Below are positions 1-7,370 of a stretch of 18,343 nucleotides of DNA, in pieces. The stretch covers positions 1 to 18,343 of the forward strand of contig JAZQNN010000039.1 in assembly GCA_045627365.1 (NCBI GenBank), written 5' to 3'. Below the pieces are notes generated by a model. The model saw only the letters and a program-made list of their open reading frames with translations. It was not told the DNA's origin and made no database searches. This DNA is from RGIG5612 sp045627365 (GTDB lineage Bacteria > Bacillota > Clostridia > Lachnospirales > Lachnospiraceae). Both the position numbers and the translations under genes were made by a program. Numbering within the stretch: the stretch's first letter is position 1; the number at the start of each line of letters is the position of its first letter.

Positions 1-264
1 AGACGTCAGCCCATAAAAATCCACTTTTTCGCAAAATAGAAAAATCCGACGATTTTAATGGGTTTGCTGGGAGTTTTTTTCTCCGCTTTTTTGTTATTTC
101 TATGCTGGCTCCTCATAGGGCAGAAATAATTTATTTATGCAACAGTTTTGCATCCCAATTGGCGACATTGTTACGTTTTCTACGAACCTGCCGTAAAATC
201 GGAGAAATGGCAGGCCCGCAAACGCACTAAAATAAGTGAATTTTTCTATTTCCGATTTTTTTCA
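1..264. other. Left-edge region without a convincing gene
   Basis: This is AT-rich sequence left of the kinase terminator. One plus-strand frame is open from base 3 to the TAA at 228-230 (75 codons). It has no ribosome site, its translation resembles no family I recognise, and no homology can be claimed. Small inverted repeats are visible: ATGCAA/TTGCAT around 136-152, and GGAG/CTCC flanking a run of T near 70-84. It could be the tail of a gene that starts outside the window, or an intergenic repeat. I favour non-coding. Confidence 0.3.
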
Positions 265-306
265 TAAAAAAAGAGCCATCGCATCAGAATGATGCAATGG
301 CTCTTT
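265..306 (-). terminator. Rho-independent terminator of the trpB-kinase operon
   Basis: A 16-base arm at 270-285 pairs with 291-306 around a five-base loop. The one imperfect position is a G-U pair when read as minus-strand RNA. On the minus strand the stem is followed by a run of T (A at 265-272 on the plus strand). It lies 14 bases beyond the stop codon of the kinase gene. Confidence 0.9.
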
Positions 307-320
307 GGAAATTATTACAC

Positions 321-1160
321 TTATTTAGCAAACACATGCGCCAGTTTTCCGAGCTGCGGCTCGAACTTAACGCCGTACCAGTGATCCGGATCGTCAATGG
401 TGCCCTTTATGCACTCAACAACGAAATCTGCTGCGATCCTGGCTGCTTCACCTTCGGATCTGCCATTCATCAACGCGCCTACAAAGGCCGATGCATAAAC
501 ATCGCCGGTTCCGTGGCAGCCCTTGGAGATCTTCTCGTGCTCGTAGTAGCTCATTCGGCCGTCCTTTGCCACAACCACGCCGGTATAGCCTTCCCTGTAA
601 CCGATTCCCGTGAGTACAACGCACTTTGAGCCGTTCTTAAGAAGCGCATCTGCGAGAGATTTTACATATGCCTCGTCGTATGTTTCCTTGTACTCTATAC
701 CGGTTATCAGGCTTGCCTCGGTAATGTTCGGAACAACGATATCCGCTTTTGCGCAAAGCGATTTCATGCACGCAACAAACTCCATGTCAAATCCCGTATA
801 AAGTTTGCCTCCGTCCGCCATTGCAGGGTCAACCACCTTCAGCCCGCCGTTCTTAAGGCATGACGCCATAATATCGCTTACGTATTCGATCTGCTCATTG
901 CTCCCAAGGTATCCGGTGTATACACAGTCGAATTTGATATTCTCCTTCTCCCAGTGCTTCCTGATTGGCGGCATCTGATCAGTCAGATCAGCAAATGTGT
1001 ACCCCGTAAATCCGTAGGTGTGCGTTGAAAGCACCGATGACGGAAGAATGCAGCACTCATGTCCGCACACGGAAATTATCGGAAGCGCAACCGTGCCGGA
1101 GCACTGTCCCAGGCAGGAAATATCCTGAATCGTCAATACTCTTTTGTAATCCAATTTCAT
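321..1160 (-). CDS. pdxY: Pyridoxal/pyridoxamine kinase (PdxK/PdxY family)
   Basis: An ATP-dependent kinase of the ribokinase superfamily that phosphorylates pyridoxal, pyridoxamine or pyridoxine in cytosolic salvage of vitamin B6 to PLP. Visible family marks are the N-terminal TIQDISCLGQCSG segment, YTGYLGS, the VVDPAMADGGKLY stretch (the DPxMxDxGxLY signature) and a C-terminal CHGTGD, whose Asp is the expected catalytic base in the anion-hole motif. About 279 residues is the usual length. The start is uncertain: GGAG at 1164-1167 directly abuts tandem ATGs at 1163 and 1160; the open frame extends to a TTG at 1169. I chose the second ATG. The gene follows trpB by 9 bases with no promoter between them and is followed by a terminator, so the two are co-transcribed under the T-box. 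The exact vitamer preference cannot be read from sequence. Confidence 0.88.
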   Translation of the reverse strand: MKLDYKRVLTIQDISCLGQCSGTVALPIISVCGHECCILPSSVLSTHTYGFTGYTFADLTDQMPPIRKHWEKENIKFDCVYTGYLGSNEQIEYVSDIMASCLKNGGLKVVDPAMADGGKLYTGFDMEFVACMKSLCAKADIVVPNITEASLITGIEYKETYDEAYVKSLADALLKNGSKCVVLTGIGYREGYTGVVVAKDGRMSYYEHEKISKGCHGTGDVYASAFVGALMNGRSEGEAARIAADFVVECIKGTIDDPDHWYGVKFEPQLGKLAHVFAK

Positions 1161-1169
1161 CATCTCCAA

Positions 1170-2564
1170 TTATTTGACATCCGGAAGTCCGGCAAATCCT
1201 ACAGCCAGATCTTCATCTGTCGGGATGTAATCCTTCAATTCGCCATTGTTGAATAACTCGTAGCCCTTTAAGTCGAAATATCCTGTGCCTGTCAGACCGA
1301 AGAGGATCGTCTTCTCCTCGCCGGTTTCACGGCATTTGATCGCCTCATCCATAGCTGCCTTGATCGCATGTGAGCTCTCAGGTGCCGGAAGGGTTCCTTC
1401 GCAGCGTGCAAATTCTACTGCAGCTTCGAATATTTCTGTCTGTGTATATGTGCGGGCGCTCATCAGTCCGTCATGGTAAAGCTGTGACAGAATGCTGTTC
1501 ATTCCGTGGAATCTGAGTCCGCCTGCATGACCCGGTGCAGGGATGAAGCTGCTGCCGAGGGTGTACATCTTAGCAAGCGGGCAGATCATACCTGTGTCAC
1601 AGTAATCATATGCAAAACGTCCTCTTGTAAGGCTTGGGCATGATGCCGGCTCAACAGCTATGATATCGTAGTTGTTCTCGCCCCTGAGCATTTCGCCGAC
1701 GAACGGTGCGATAAGTCCGCCAAGGTTGCTGCCGCCGCCTGCGCAGCCGATGATCGTGTCGGCCTTGATGCCGTATTTGTCCAGCGCTGCCTTGCATTCC
1801 AGCCCGATGATCGTCTGGTGAAGGAATACCTGATTCAGAACACTTCCGAGCACATATCTGTAGCCTTCGGTTCCGGTCGCTACTTCAACTGCCTCAGAAA
1901 TTGCGCATCCGAGTGAGCCGCCGGTTCCCGGGAATTTGGCATTGATGCTGCGTCCGATCGCGGTATCCATCGATGGTGACGGGGTAACGCTTGCGCCGAA
2001 AGTTCTCATTACTTCGCGGCGGAAAGGCTTCTGCTCGTAGCTTACCTTAACCATGTAAACCTTGCAGTCAAGGCCCAAATATCCGCATGCCATGGCCAGG
2101 GCTGTTCCCCACTGGCCGGCACCGGTCTCGGTCGTAACGCCTTTAAGTCCCTGCTTCTTAGCATAATATGCCTGCGCGATCGCAGAATTCAGCTTGTGGC
2201 TGCCCGAGGTGTTATTGCCCTCGAATTTATAATAGATCTTGGCCGGTGTCTTAAGCTTCTCTTCCAGGCAGTATGCTCTAACCAGAGGAGACGGACGGTA
2301 CATCTTGTAGAAGTTGATGATTTCTTCCGGAATATCAAAATACGGCGTGGTCTCATCAAGTTCCTGCTGTACGAGCTCATCGCAGAATACTACTCCGAGT
2401 TCTTCCGCAGTCATAGGTTTCATTGTCTTCGGATTGAGCAGCGGCGCCGGTTTATTTTTCATATCCGCCCTTACGTTATACCACTGCTTTGGAAGTTCAT
2501 CCTCTTCGAGGTATATCTTGTACGGGATCTCTTTGTTTGCTGTGCTCATTTCTTTGATGTTCAT
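1170..2564 (-). CDS. trpB: Tryptophan synthase beta chain, TrpB2 type
   Basis: A PLP-dependent beta-replacement enzyme joining indole and serine to give tryptophan. At 464 residues it is longer than classical TrpB1 (about 400), and its N-terminal extension and motifs are of the TrpB2 type, which usually acts without TrpA. The PLP lysine is K124 in GSHKLN. TETGAGQWG (145-153) carries the catalytic Glu at 146 and has Trp where TrpB1 has His. The phosphate-binding loop is GGGSN at 276-280. The start is the ATG at 2564, preceded by AGGAAGG about five bases upstream; a second Met six codons in is less well placed. No trpA or other trp genes lie nearby, so its indole must come from elsewhere (salvage, tryptophanase reversal or a distant trp operon). 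Expression is controlled by the T-box leader. Family assignment is firm; the exact physiological substrate is inferred. Confidence 0.93.
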   Translation of the reverse strand: MNIKEMSTANKEIPYKIYLEEDELPKQWYNVRADMKNKPAPLLNPKTMKPMTAEELGVVFCDELVQQELDETTPYFDIPEEIINFYKMYRPSPLVRAYCLEEKLKTPAKIYYKFEGNNTSGSHKLNSAIAQAYYAKKQGLKGVTTETGAGQWGTALAMACGYLGLDCKVYMVKVSYEQKPFRREVMRTFGASVTPSPSMDTAIGRSINAKFPGTGGSLGCAISEAVEVATGTEGYRYVLGSVLNQVFLHQTIIGLECKAALDKYGIKADTIIGCAGGGSNLGGLIAPFVGEMLRGENNYDIIAVEPASCPSLTRGRFAYDYCDTGMICPLAKMYTLGSSFIPAPGHAGGLRFHGMNSILSQLYHDGLMSARTYTQTEIFEAAVEFARCEGTLPAPESSHAIKAAMDEAIKCRETGEEKTILFGLTGTGYFDLKGYELFNNGELKDYIPTDEDLAVGFAGLPDVK

Positions 2565-2627
2565 TTTTCCTTCCTTTCCTGCCGCTTTTTCGCGGTCTCA
2601 ACGCGGGAGGGTTGGGTTGTTTCTCGC

Positions 2628-2673
2628 AAAAAGAAACTCCTGCCCGCAGCAATAACTGCTGCCGGGACAGGAG
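2628..2673 (-). terminator. Regulated terminator of the T-box leader
   Basis: On the minus strand the arms CTCCTG-CCCGGCAGCA and TGCTGCGGG-CAGGAG (2673-2637) close on a short loop and are followed by TTTCTTTTT at 2636-2628. The T-box sequence lies just upstream, so this is the stem that forms when uncharged tRNA is absent. Confidence 0.88.
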
Positions 2674-2912
2674 ATAGAACTCACCTGCGGTGCCACCCAG
2701 CTTGACGCTTAAAGAGCGTCCTCTCAGCGTATGCCAACACATACCGGCTTTGATCACGGAGATCCTACTCCGTCTCACCTACTGATACATCAAGTACTTT
2801 CGGCTCGCCCTCCGAAGCCCATTCGATCAGGTTCTCTGTGCCGCGCTTCCCACCGCCCGCAGCTCGCTCTTAGCAGTATCATCCTGACTTACTCACACTT
2901 CTTCAACGGTTT
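2628..2912 (-). promoter_or_regulatory. T-box riboswitch leader, tryptophan type
   Basis: The 5' leader RNA of trpB, which reads through only when bound to uncharged tRNA. The T-box core GGGTGGCACCGC sits near 2698-2687. Its TGGC would pair with a tRNA ending GCCA, matching the G discriminator base of bacterial tRNA-Trp. In Stem I, TCAGG (2887-2883) pairs with CCTGA (2831-2827). Below this lie AGTA (2893-2890) on one side and GAA followed by TGG (2821-2819) on the other, the expected specifier-loop layout with a Trp codon. AGAGCGAG and GGTG elements lie in the upper stem. A stem-III-like hairpin, GACGCTCTTTAAGCGTC, precedes the T-box. The boundaries are approximate. Confidence 0.92.
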
Positions 2913-2918
2913 AGAGGC

Positions 2919-2946
2919 ATTATAGCATTGATTTTGCCGTTGTCAA
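2919..2946 (-). promoter_or_regulatory. Promoter of the T-box/trpB/kinase operon
   Basis: TTGACA at 2946-2941, a 16-base spacer, and TATAAT at 2924-2919 with an upstream TGC, making an extended -10. Both hexamers match the housekeeping consensus exactly. Transcription would start near 2912, just before the leader. A near-perfect constitutive promoter fits control by attenuation. Confidence 0.9.
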
Positions 2947-3102
2947 TTTGTTTATTCACAGAAAGTTCGTTTGCCCGCGCATATTACGTATGTTAAAGTT
3001 CAATTGAAAGCAATATATTCTTTTTCGCCATTCGGCAGTCTGATTGTTCCATTCAATTCATCATCATTTCAAGAATTTCTGCTTTCCAATTCACATTTCA
3101 AA

Positions 3103-3128
3103 GCAGGAGTTTTTGTTTGTGCTCCTGC
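3103..3128 (+). other. Leader hairpin upstream of the Rpn gene
   Basis: GCAGGAG at 3103-3109 pairs exactly with CTCCTGC at 3122-3128 across a 12-base T/G-rich loop. No T run follows, so it is not a terminator. It lies 13 bases before the Shine-Dalgarno of the downstream gene and could protect the mRNA or affect translation. I see no clear promoter between 2947 and 3102. Confidence 0.45.
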
Positions 3129-3154
3129 AACATCAACTTAAAGGAGAACAAAGT

Positions 3155-4096
3155 ATGCAAACATCAAACAAAGTCACAGCTAATCGTAATCACAAAGACA
3201 CCCTTTTCAGGTTCATCTTCGCCGGCAACAAGGAGTACGCTCTCAGCCTGTACAATGCGATCAACGGCAGCAATTATACCAATGCCGACGACCTGGATTT
3301 CACCACGCTGGATGATGTCATTTATCTGAAAATGAAAAATGACGTCTCTTTCATCATAGATAGGTGTCTCAACCTTTACGAGCATCAAAGCAGTTACAAC
3401 CCTAACATGCCGTTCCGCGGATTCTTATATTTTGCTGACCTTTACAGGCAAAGGATCGAAGACGAGCGCATCTATTCTTCGACCCTTATAAAAGTCCCAA
3501 CACCAAGGTACATCGTTTTTTACAATGGTGACAGGAATACCGAGGATGTGGTAAAATTACATTTGTCAGATGCCTTCCTGTATCCGGACGAAAGCAAAGA
3601 ATTTGAATGGACCGCAACTGTACTCAATATCAATCTCGGGCATAACCAGCACATTCTTGATTCATGCCCGGCTTTGCTGCAGTATTCGCAATTCATTCAA
3701 CGAATCAAAGACAACCGATTCAACTTCAAAACGCTGGAGGAAGCCATTGACGAAGCCGTTGACTATTGCATCAAGCACGAAATCCTTCATGATATTTTGA
3801 AGAAACAGAAAAAGGCGGTGAAAGATATGACATTAACAGAATTTGATGAAAAGAAGTATGAGAAAGTCATCTATGAAGATGGTCTGAACGCCGGTCTTGA
3901 AAAAGGGCGCGAAGAAGGCCTGGAACAAGGCCGTCTTGAGGGGCGTAAAGAAGGTCTCGAAGAAGGTCTTGAAGAGGGGCGGATCAATGTACTGATCAGT
4001 CTCGTGGAGGATGGTCTTATTCCTTTTGAAATAGCAGTGGAACGAAGCGGTCTGACTGCCACACAATTACAGCAAAAAATGCGCTTTTACTATTAG
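3155..4096 (+). CDS. Rpn-family PD-(D/E)XK nuclease (transposase_31-like)
   Basis: A 313-residue protein of the Rpn/YhgA-like family, known for recombination-promoting DNA nuclease activity and, in enterobacteria, for phage defence. The nuclease core runs from about residue 12 (KDTLFRFIF) to 170. FIIDRCLNLYEHQSS (66-80) carries the E-x-Q form of the PD-(D/E)XK motif at E76 and Q78, followed by the family's aromatic RGFLYFADLY. Residues 243-275 have a Gly at every fourth position (nine in a row), a charged flexible tail usual in clostridial members. The last 25 residues are a helical cap. The start is the ATG at 3155 after AAAGGAG at 3140-3146; the open frame extends upstream to 3044, but no ribosome site supports that. 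The gene stands alone with its own terminator and no mobile-element ends. Its role as a nuclease is inferred from the family. Confidence 0.85.
   Translation: MQTSNKVTANRNHKDTLFRFIFAGNKEYALSLYNAINGSNYTNADDLDFTTLDDVIYLKMKNDVSFIIDRCLNLYEHQSSYNPNMPFRGFLYFADLYRQRIEDERIYSSTLIKVPTPRYIVFYNGDRNTEDVVKLHLSDAFLYPDESKEFEWTATVLNINLGHNQHILDSCPALLQYSQFIQRIKDNRFNFKTLEEAIDEAVDYCIKHEILHDILKKQKKAVKDMTLTEFDEKKYEKVIYEDGLNAGLEKGREEGLEQGRLEGRKEGLEEGLEEGRINVLISLVEDGLIPFEIAVERSGLTATQLQQKMRFYY
3827..4096 (+). CDS. Possible intragenic C-terminal product of the Rpn gene
   Basis: Inside the Rpn gene and in the same frame, the ATG at 3827 (Met225 of the full protein) follows AAGGCGGTGA at 3812-3821. This differs by one base from the full anti-Shine-Dalgarno complement, with GGCGG nine bases before the ATG. 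It would give an 89-residue protein made of the glycine-period-four tail and the C-terminal helix, without the nuclease domain. In enterobacterial Rpn loci a short product from an internal start acts as an antitoxin to the long nuclease. I infer by analogy that this may be the same. Translation is not proven. Confidence 0.35.
   Translation: MTLTEFDEKKYEKVIYEDGLNAGLEKGREEGLEQGRLEGRKEGLEEGLEEGRINVLISLVEDGLIPFEIAVERSGLTATQLQQKMRFYY
3881..3988 (+). repeat. Imperfect 12-base tandem repeat within the Rpn gene
   Basis: Nine successive 12-base units each begin with a GGN codon and mostly end in GAA/GAG codons, encoding G-L/R-x-E/G units (residues 243-278). The units differ at third positions, so they are old and under coding constraint rather than a fresh slippage tract. 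Number of units may vary between strains. Confidence 0.7.
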
Positions 4097-4098
4097 TC

Positions 4099-4129
4099 AA
4101 AAAAACGGAGGCTTAAGCCTCCGTTTTTT
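4099..4129. terminator. Bidirectional terminator between the Rpn gene and the peptide transporter operon
   Basis: A perfect 18-base palindrome, CGGAGGCTTAAGCCTCCG, at 4106-4123 is flanked by a run of A on the left and T on the right. It serves the plus-strand Rpn gene (stop 4096) and the minus-strand transporter operon (stop 4138). Confidence 0.92.
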
Positions 4130-4137
4130 ATCTTTGA

Positions 4138-5625
4138 TCAATGTTTTTTCTTATATCCGTCCAAAACTATTACTCTGTCGCAGATCCTGTGAATTACGTT
4201 CGCGTCATGCGAAATGAAAAGCATTGAAAGTTCAAATTCTTTCTGCAGCGAACACAGAAGATCCAGTATCTGTTCTCTTGTGGTCGCGTCAAGCGCCGAT
4301 ACAGGCTCATCCGCTATTACGAACTTGCTTCCCGATATGAGCGCAAGAGCGATATTTATCCTCTGTTTCTGGCCGCCGGAAAGCTGTGCCGGATATCTGT
4401 CCATGAATTCCTCAGGGAGTTCAACCTTGGCTAGCATTTCTTTCACTTTCGCCCTGCGTTCTTCTTTGGTCAGATCGGTCAGGTTACGAAGCGGTTCTTC
4501 CATGATCCATCCGATCTTGCGAGCCGGGTTAAGGCAGGATGCACTGTCCTGGAAAATCATCTGCGGATTCGGCTCATTCATAATGATCTCTCCGGTGCAA
4601 TCTTTGTGAAGTCCCAGAATAGAGCGGCTTACCGTGCTCTTTCCCGAGCCGGATGCGCCTACCATTCCAAGGATCTCGCCCTCTCTGACCTCAAAACTCA
4701 GATCATCTATAATTACCTTCTGCCACGGCTTGACGCCGAGCCTGTCGGATTTGACCGTATAGTATGCGTGAAGGTGCTTTACCTCTAAGATGTTGTTATG
4801 GTCGCCGCTCGGACTTTCTTTCTTATCCTCGACAGTCGCCGCAACAAGCTTCTTTGTATAATCGTTCTGCGGATGCTCAAAAATGTCCTCCACACGGCCG
4901 CGCTCAACTATCTCACCGTGATACATTACGATCACGTTTTCGCACAGCCTTCTTACCAGGGCAAGGTCGTGTGAAACGAACAGGATCGCTGTTCCCTTCT
5001 TCTTGTTGATAGCCCTGAGCAGATCAATGATCTGATCCTGTACGTCTGCGTCAAGTGCAGTGGTCGGTTCGTCCGCTATCAGAAGCTTCGGCTCGCATAT
5101 GAGAGCCATCGCTATCATTACCCTCTGAAGCTGTCCGCCGGAAAGTTCATGAGGATACTTCTTGTATGTGACCTCCGGTTCCGGAAGCTCTACCAATTCG
5201 AACATTTCAAGGATCTTAGCCTTGCGCTGCTCTTTGGTCAGTATCGGCTCTTTGCTGTGCTCGGGGTCCTTGATGTGAAGAGTCAGCATCTCGTCGACCT
5301 GTTTGCCGATTCTCATCAGTGGGTTGAGCGATGTCATCGGCTCCTGGAAAACCATGGAAACCTCGTCGCCCTTATATGTACGAAGCTCCTCATAAGGCAT
5401 AGTAACGAAATCGTGCCCGTCAAAAAGAAGTTCTCCGGAATACGAAGCGGTGCTTGGAAGAAGGCCCATGACAGAGAGGCTGGTCGCGCTCTTACCGGAG
5501 CCCGATTCACCAACCAGTCCCAATATCTCGCCCGTGTTCATTGTGAAGGACACATCCTTAACGGCGTGAGTCACGCCGCGAGCGGAGTCAAATATTACGT
5601 TAAGATTTCTCACATCAAGCAGCAT
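4138..5625 (-). CDS. Fused double ATP-binding subunit of a peptide/nickel-type ABC importer (DppD-DppF fusion)
   Basis: Powers the importer encoded upstream in the same operon; acts at the inner face of the membrane. Two full nucleotide-binding domains lie in one 495-residue chain. The first has Walker A GESGSGKSA (39-47), Q-loop Q94, LSGGQ (161-165), Walker B LLIADEP (181-187) and switch His219. The second has GASGSGKST (323-331), Q359, LSGGQ (415-419), ADEP (438-441) and His473. Start ATG has GGAG six bases upstream. It begins three bases after the permease stop, so it is coupled. Odd: the second half ends only 22 residues after its switch His, at a lysine-rich KKKH tail. It therefore lacks the C-terminal region of DppF/OppF, including the usual peptide-ABC C-terminal extension. 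Shifting frame at the A-rich end does not recover more protein. All catalytic motifs remain, so it is probably functional. Confidence 0.93.
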   Translation of the reverse strand: MLLDVRNLNVIFDSARGVTHAVKDVSFTMNTGEILGLVGESGSGKSATSLSVMGLLPSTASYSGELLFDGHDFVTMPYEELRTYKGDEVSMVFQEPMTSLNPLMRIGKQVDEMLTLHIKDPEHSKEPILTKEQRKAKILEMFELVELPEPEVTYKKYPHELSGGQLQRVMIAMALICEPKLLIADEPTTALDADVQDQIIDLLRAINKKKGTAILFVSHDLALVRRLCENVIVMYHGEIVERGRVEDIFEHPQNDYTKKLVAATVEDKKESPSGDHNNILEVKHLHAYYTVKSDRLGVKPWQKVIIDDLSFEVREGEILGMVGASGSGKSTVSRSILGLHKDCTGEIIMNEPNPQMIFQDSASCLNPARKIGWIMEEPLRNLTDLTKEERRAKVKEMLAKVELPEEFMDRYPAQLSGGQKQRINIALALISGSKFVIADEPVSALDATTREQILDLLCSLQKEFELSMLFISHDANVIHRICDRVIVLDGYKKKH

Positions 5626-5628
5626 ATT

Positions 5629-6429
5629 CTACTCCATTTTGGTAATGCCGTCGCTGATAAGCGCAACGCCTAATACGAGAACAACGATCGCAACGCCCGG
5701 TGCAATTGCAAACCACGGCGCCTGTGTCAGGAAGCTGCCTGCCTCACTGATCATTCTGCCAAGGCTTGCCGTAGGCGGCTGAACGCCGAGTCCCAGATAA
5801 CTGAGTCCAGCCTCGGCAAGAACCGCGTTATTGAAACCTACAGCTGCACTTGAAAGGATACTTGTGATCGCATTCGGCAGGATGTGCGCGAAGATGATCC
5901 TGAGGCCACTTGCCTTTGACAGCTTCGCACTCTGCACAAACTGCAATTCCTTAAGGCGAAGCACTTCGCTTCTTGCGATACGCGCAAAACTCGGCACGAA
6001 CAATATTCCAAGTGCCAGGATTATATTCATCAGACCCGTTCCAAGAAGGCTTACGAAAATAAGCGCAAGCAGCATACTTGGAAACGCATTGATTACATCA
6101 TTGATTCGCATGATTATCTCGTCGCCCCAACCTCCGACATAACCGCTTACAAGGCCGATCACGCTGCCGACGATCATACCGAAGATAACCGTAACTATCG
6201 ACACGATAAAAGTGGTTCCCATGCCCTGCATGATACGGCTGAAGATATCACGTCCGAAATTATCCGTTCCGAAAATATGTACCCAGCTGGGCGCGTGAAG
6301 CTTCAGCTCCAGGCTCATCTCGGTCGTGCCGTAAGGCGTCCAGAACAAGCCTACCAAAGCCAGCAGCAAAACGATGCCGGTCACGATAAATCCGCTTATT
6401 AAACTTCTGTTACCTTTTATCTTTTTCAT
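5629..6429 (-). CDS. ABC peptide-type importer permease (DppC/OppC family)
   Basis: Second membrane subunit of the importer, 266 residues. It has one N-terminal membrane segment (about residues 12-30), then the periplasmic HIFGTDNFGRDIFSR segment that marks DppC/OppC. The binding-protein-dependent permease core follows, with the EAA loop near EVLRLKELQFVQSAKLSKASG, which contacts the ATPase. It is slightly shorter than typical DppC (about 300) because of a brief N-terminus. Its ATG overlaps the stop of the preceding permease by one base (TGATG) and has no good Shine-Dalgarno, so translation probably depends on coupling. Confidence 0.93.
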   Translation of the reverse strand: MKKIKGNRSLISGFIVTGIVLLLALVGLFWTPYGTTEMSLELKLHAPSWVHIFGTDNFGRDIFSRIMQGMGTTFIVSIVTVIFGMIVGSVIGLVSGYVGGWGDEIIMRINDVINAFPSMLLALIFVSLLGTGLMNIILALGILFVPSFARIARSEVLRLKELQFVQSAKLSKASGLRIIFAHILPNAITSILSSAAVGFNNAVLAEAGLSYLGLGVQPPTASLGRMISEAGSFLTQAPWFAIAPGVAIVVLVLGVALISDGITKME

Positions 6430-7370
6430 CAGACAGTCACACGAGGGTCAATGATCTTGTAAACCATATCAACTACAAAGTTGATCGCGATAATAAAGAA
6501 CGCAATCAGCATTACAATAGCCGAAGCTACCGTATAATCTCTGTTTGAGATCGCGCTGATGAGCCTCATTCCGATTCCCGGTACCGAAAATACCTGCTCA
6601 ACAATAATGCTTCCTGCTACGATCTCCGCAACGATTATCCCAAGGAATGTAATGACCGGGATCAGTGAATTCTTAAGAACGTGCTTGTAAAGAACGCCGT
6701 TTCTGGTCTGGCCTTTCGAATAAGCCGTGCGCACGTAATCTTTGTGCAGCTCGGTCCTTATCGAATTTGTCAGGAACTTGACCGTCATCGCGATCTTCGG
6801 AAGTGCTACTGCAATTGCAGGGAAGATGAGATAACCGCAGGCTCCCCAGAAATTATCCGCCGGTGACACATAATTGCCCAGGAAGAACATATGCAGCACG
6901 ATCGAGAACAGATAGGTGATCAGCACGCCAAGGAAAAACGACGGCACTCCCATCGTTGTCTGGCAAAGCACAGTCATTATGCCTCTGCCCCAGCTGCTTC
7001 TTCTTTTGGCTGAAAAGATACCCAGCGGAATGGAGAAAACTATAACCAGCACGAAAGATATCAGCGAAAGAAGCGCTGAGTTGCCAAGGTCCGCCTTAAG
7101 AAGTGTGGAAACCTTTACTCCCGTGTATTGCAAAGACTCACCGAAATCGCCTTTGATCGCTCCGCCCAGCCAGGACAAATATCTTTGAACAAGCGGCTTG
7201 TTGAGGCCCATCTGCTCACGCAGAGCCTCTATCCTTTCCGGGGTCGCACTTGTTCCGAGCTTGGCGATAGCTGCATCAGAAGGCAGCACTGAAAAAGCCA
7301 CGAATACAATCATGGATATCAGAATAAGCGCTATGATCAGTGTCAGAATCTTTTTCAGTATATATTTCAT
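6429..7370 (-). CDS. ABC peptide-type importer permease (DppB/OppB family)
   Basis: First membrane subunit, 313 residues, the usual length. It has an N-terminal membrane segment (MKYILKKILTLIIALILIS), the conserved EALREQMGLNKPLVQRYLSW segment outside the membrane, then the permease core of about five further segments. The EAA loop is near RTELHKDYVRTAYSKGQ, and VEQVFSVPGIGM is typical of DppB. Its ATG overlaps the stop of the binding-protein gene by one base (TAATG). No Shine-Dalgarno is visible just upstream, so it is translationally coupled. Confidence 0.94.
   Translation of the reverse strand: MKYILKKILTLIIALILISMIVFVAFSVLPSDAAIAKLGTSATPERIEALREQMGLNKPLVQRYLSWLGGAIKGDFGESLQYTGVKVSTLLKADLGNSALLSLISFVLVIVFSIPLGIFSAKRRSSWGRGIMTVLCQTTMGVPSFFLGVLITYLFSIVLHMFFLGNYVSPADNFWGACGYLIFPAIAVALPKIAMTVKFLTNSIRTELHKDYVRTAYSKGQTRNGVLYKHVLKNSLIPVITFLGIIVAEIVAGSIIVEQVFSVPGIGMRLISAISNRDYTVASAIVMLIAFFIIAINFVVDMVYKIIDPRVTV

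Noticed and set aside
2196..2705. 169-codon plus-strand open frame, with other frames across 2497-2925
   Set aside because: They overlap the T-box leader and the start of trpB, both well supported on the minus strand. Their translations are low-complexity and match nothing.
3044..3154. Longer N-terminus for the Rpn protein
   Set aside because: No ribosome site at 3044, the added residues are unlike the family, and the stretch includes a leader hairpin. The ATG at 3155 has a good Shine-Dalgarno.
3881..3988. CRISPR-like tandem repeat
   Set aside because: The units are 12 bases with no spacers, lie in a protein frame and no cas gene is near.
3833..4066. Minus-strand open frames rich in Arg-Pro-Ser or Phe repeats
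   Set aside because: They are the complement of the 12-base coding repeat of the Rpn gene and have no ribosome site.
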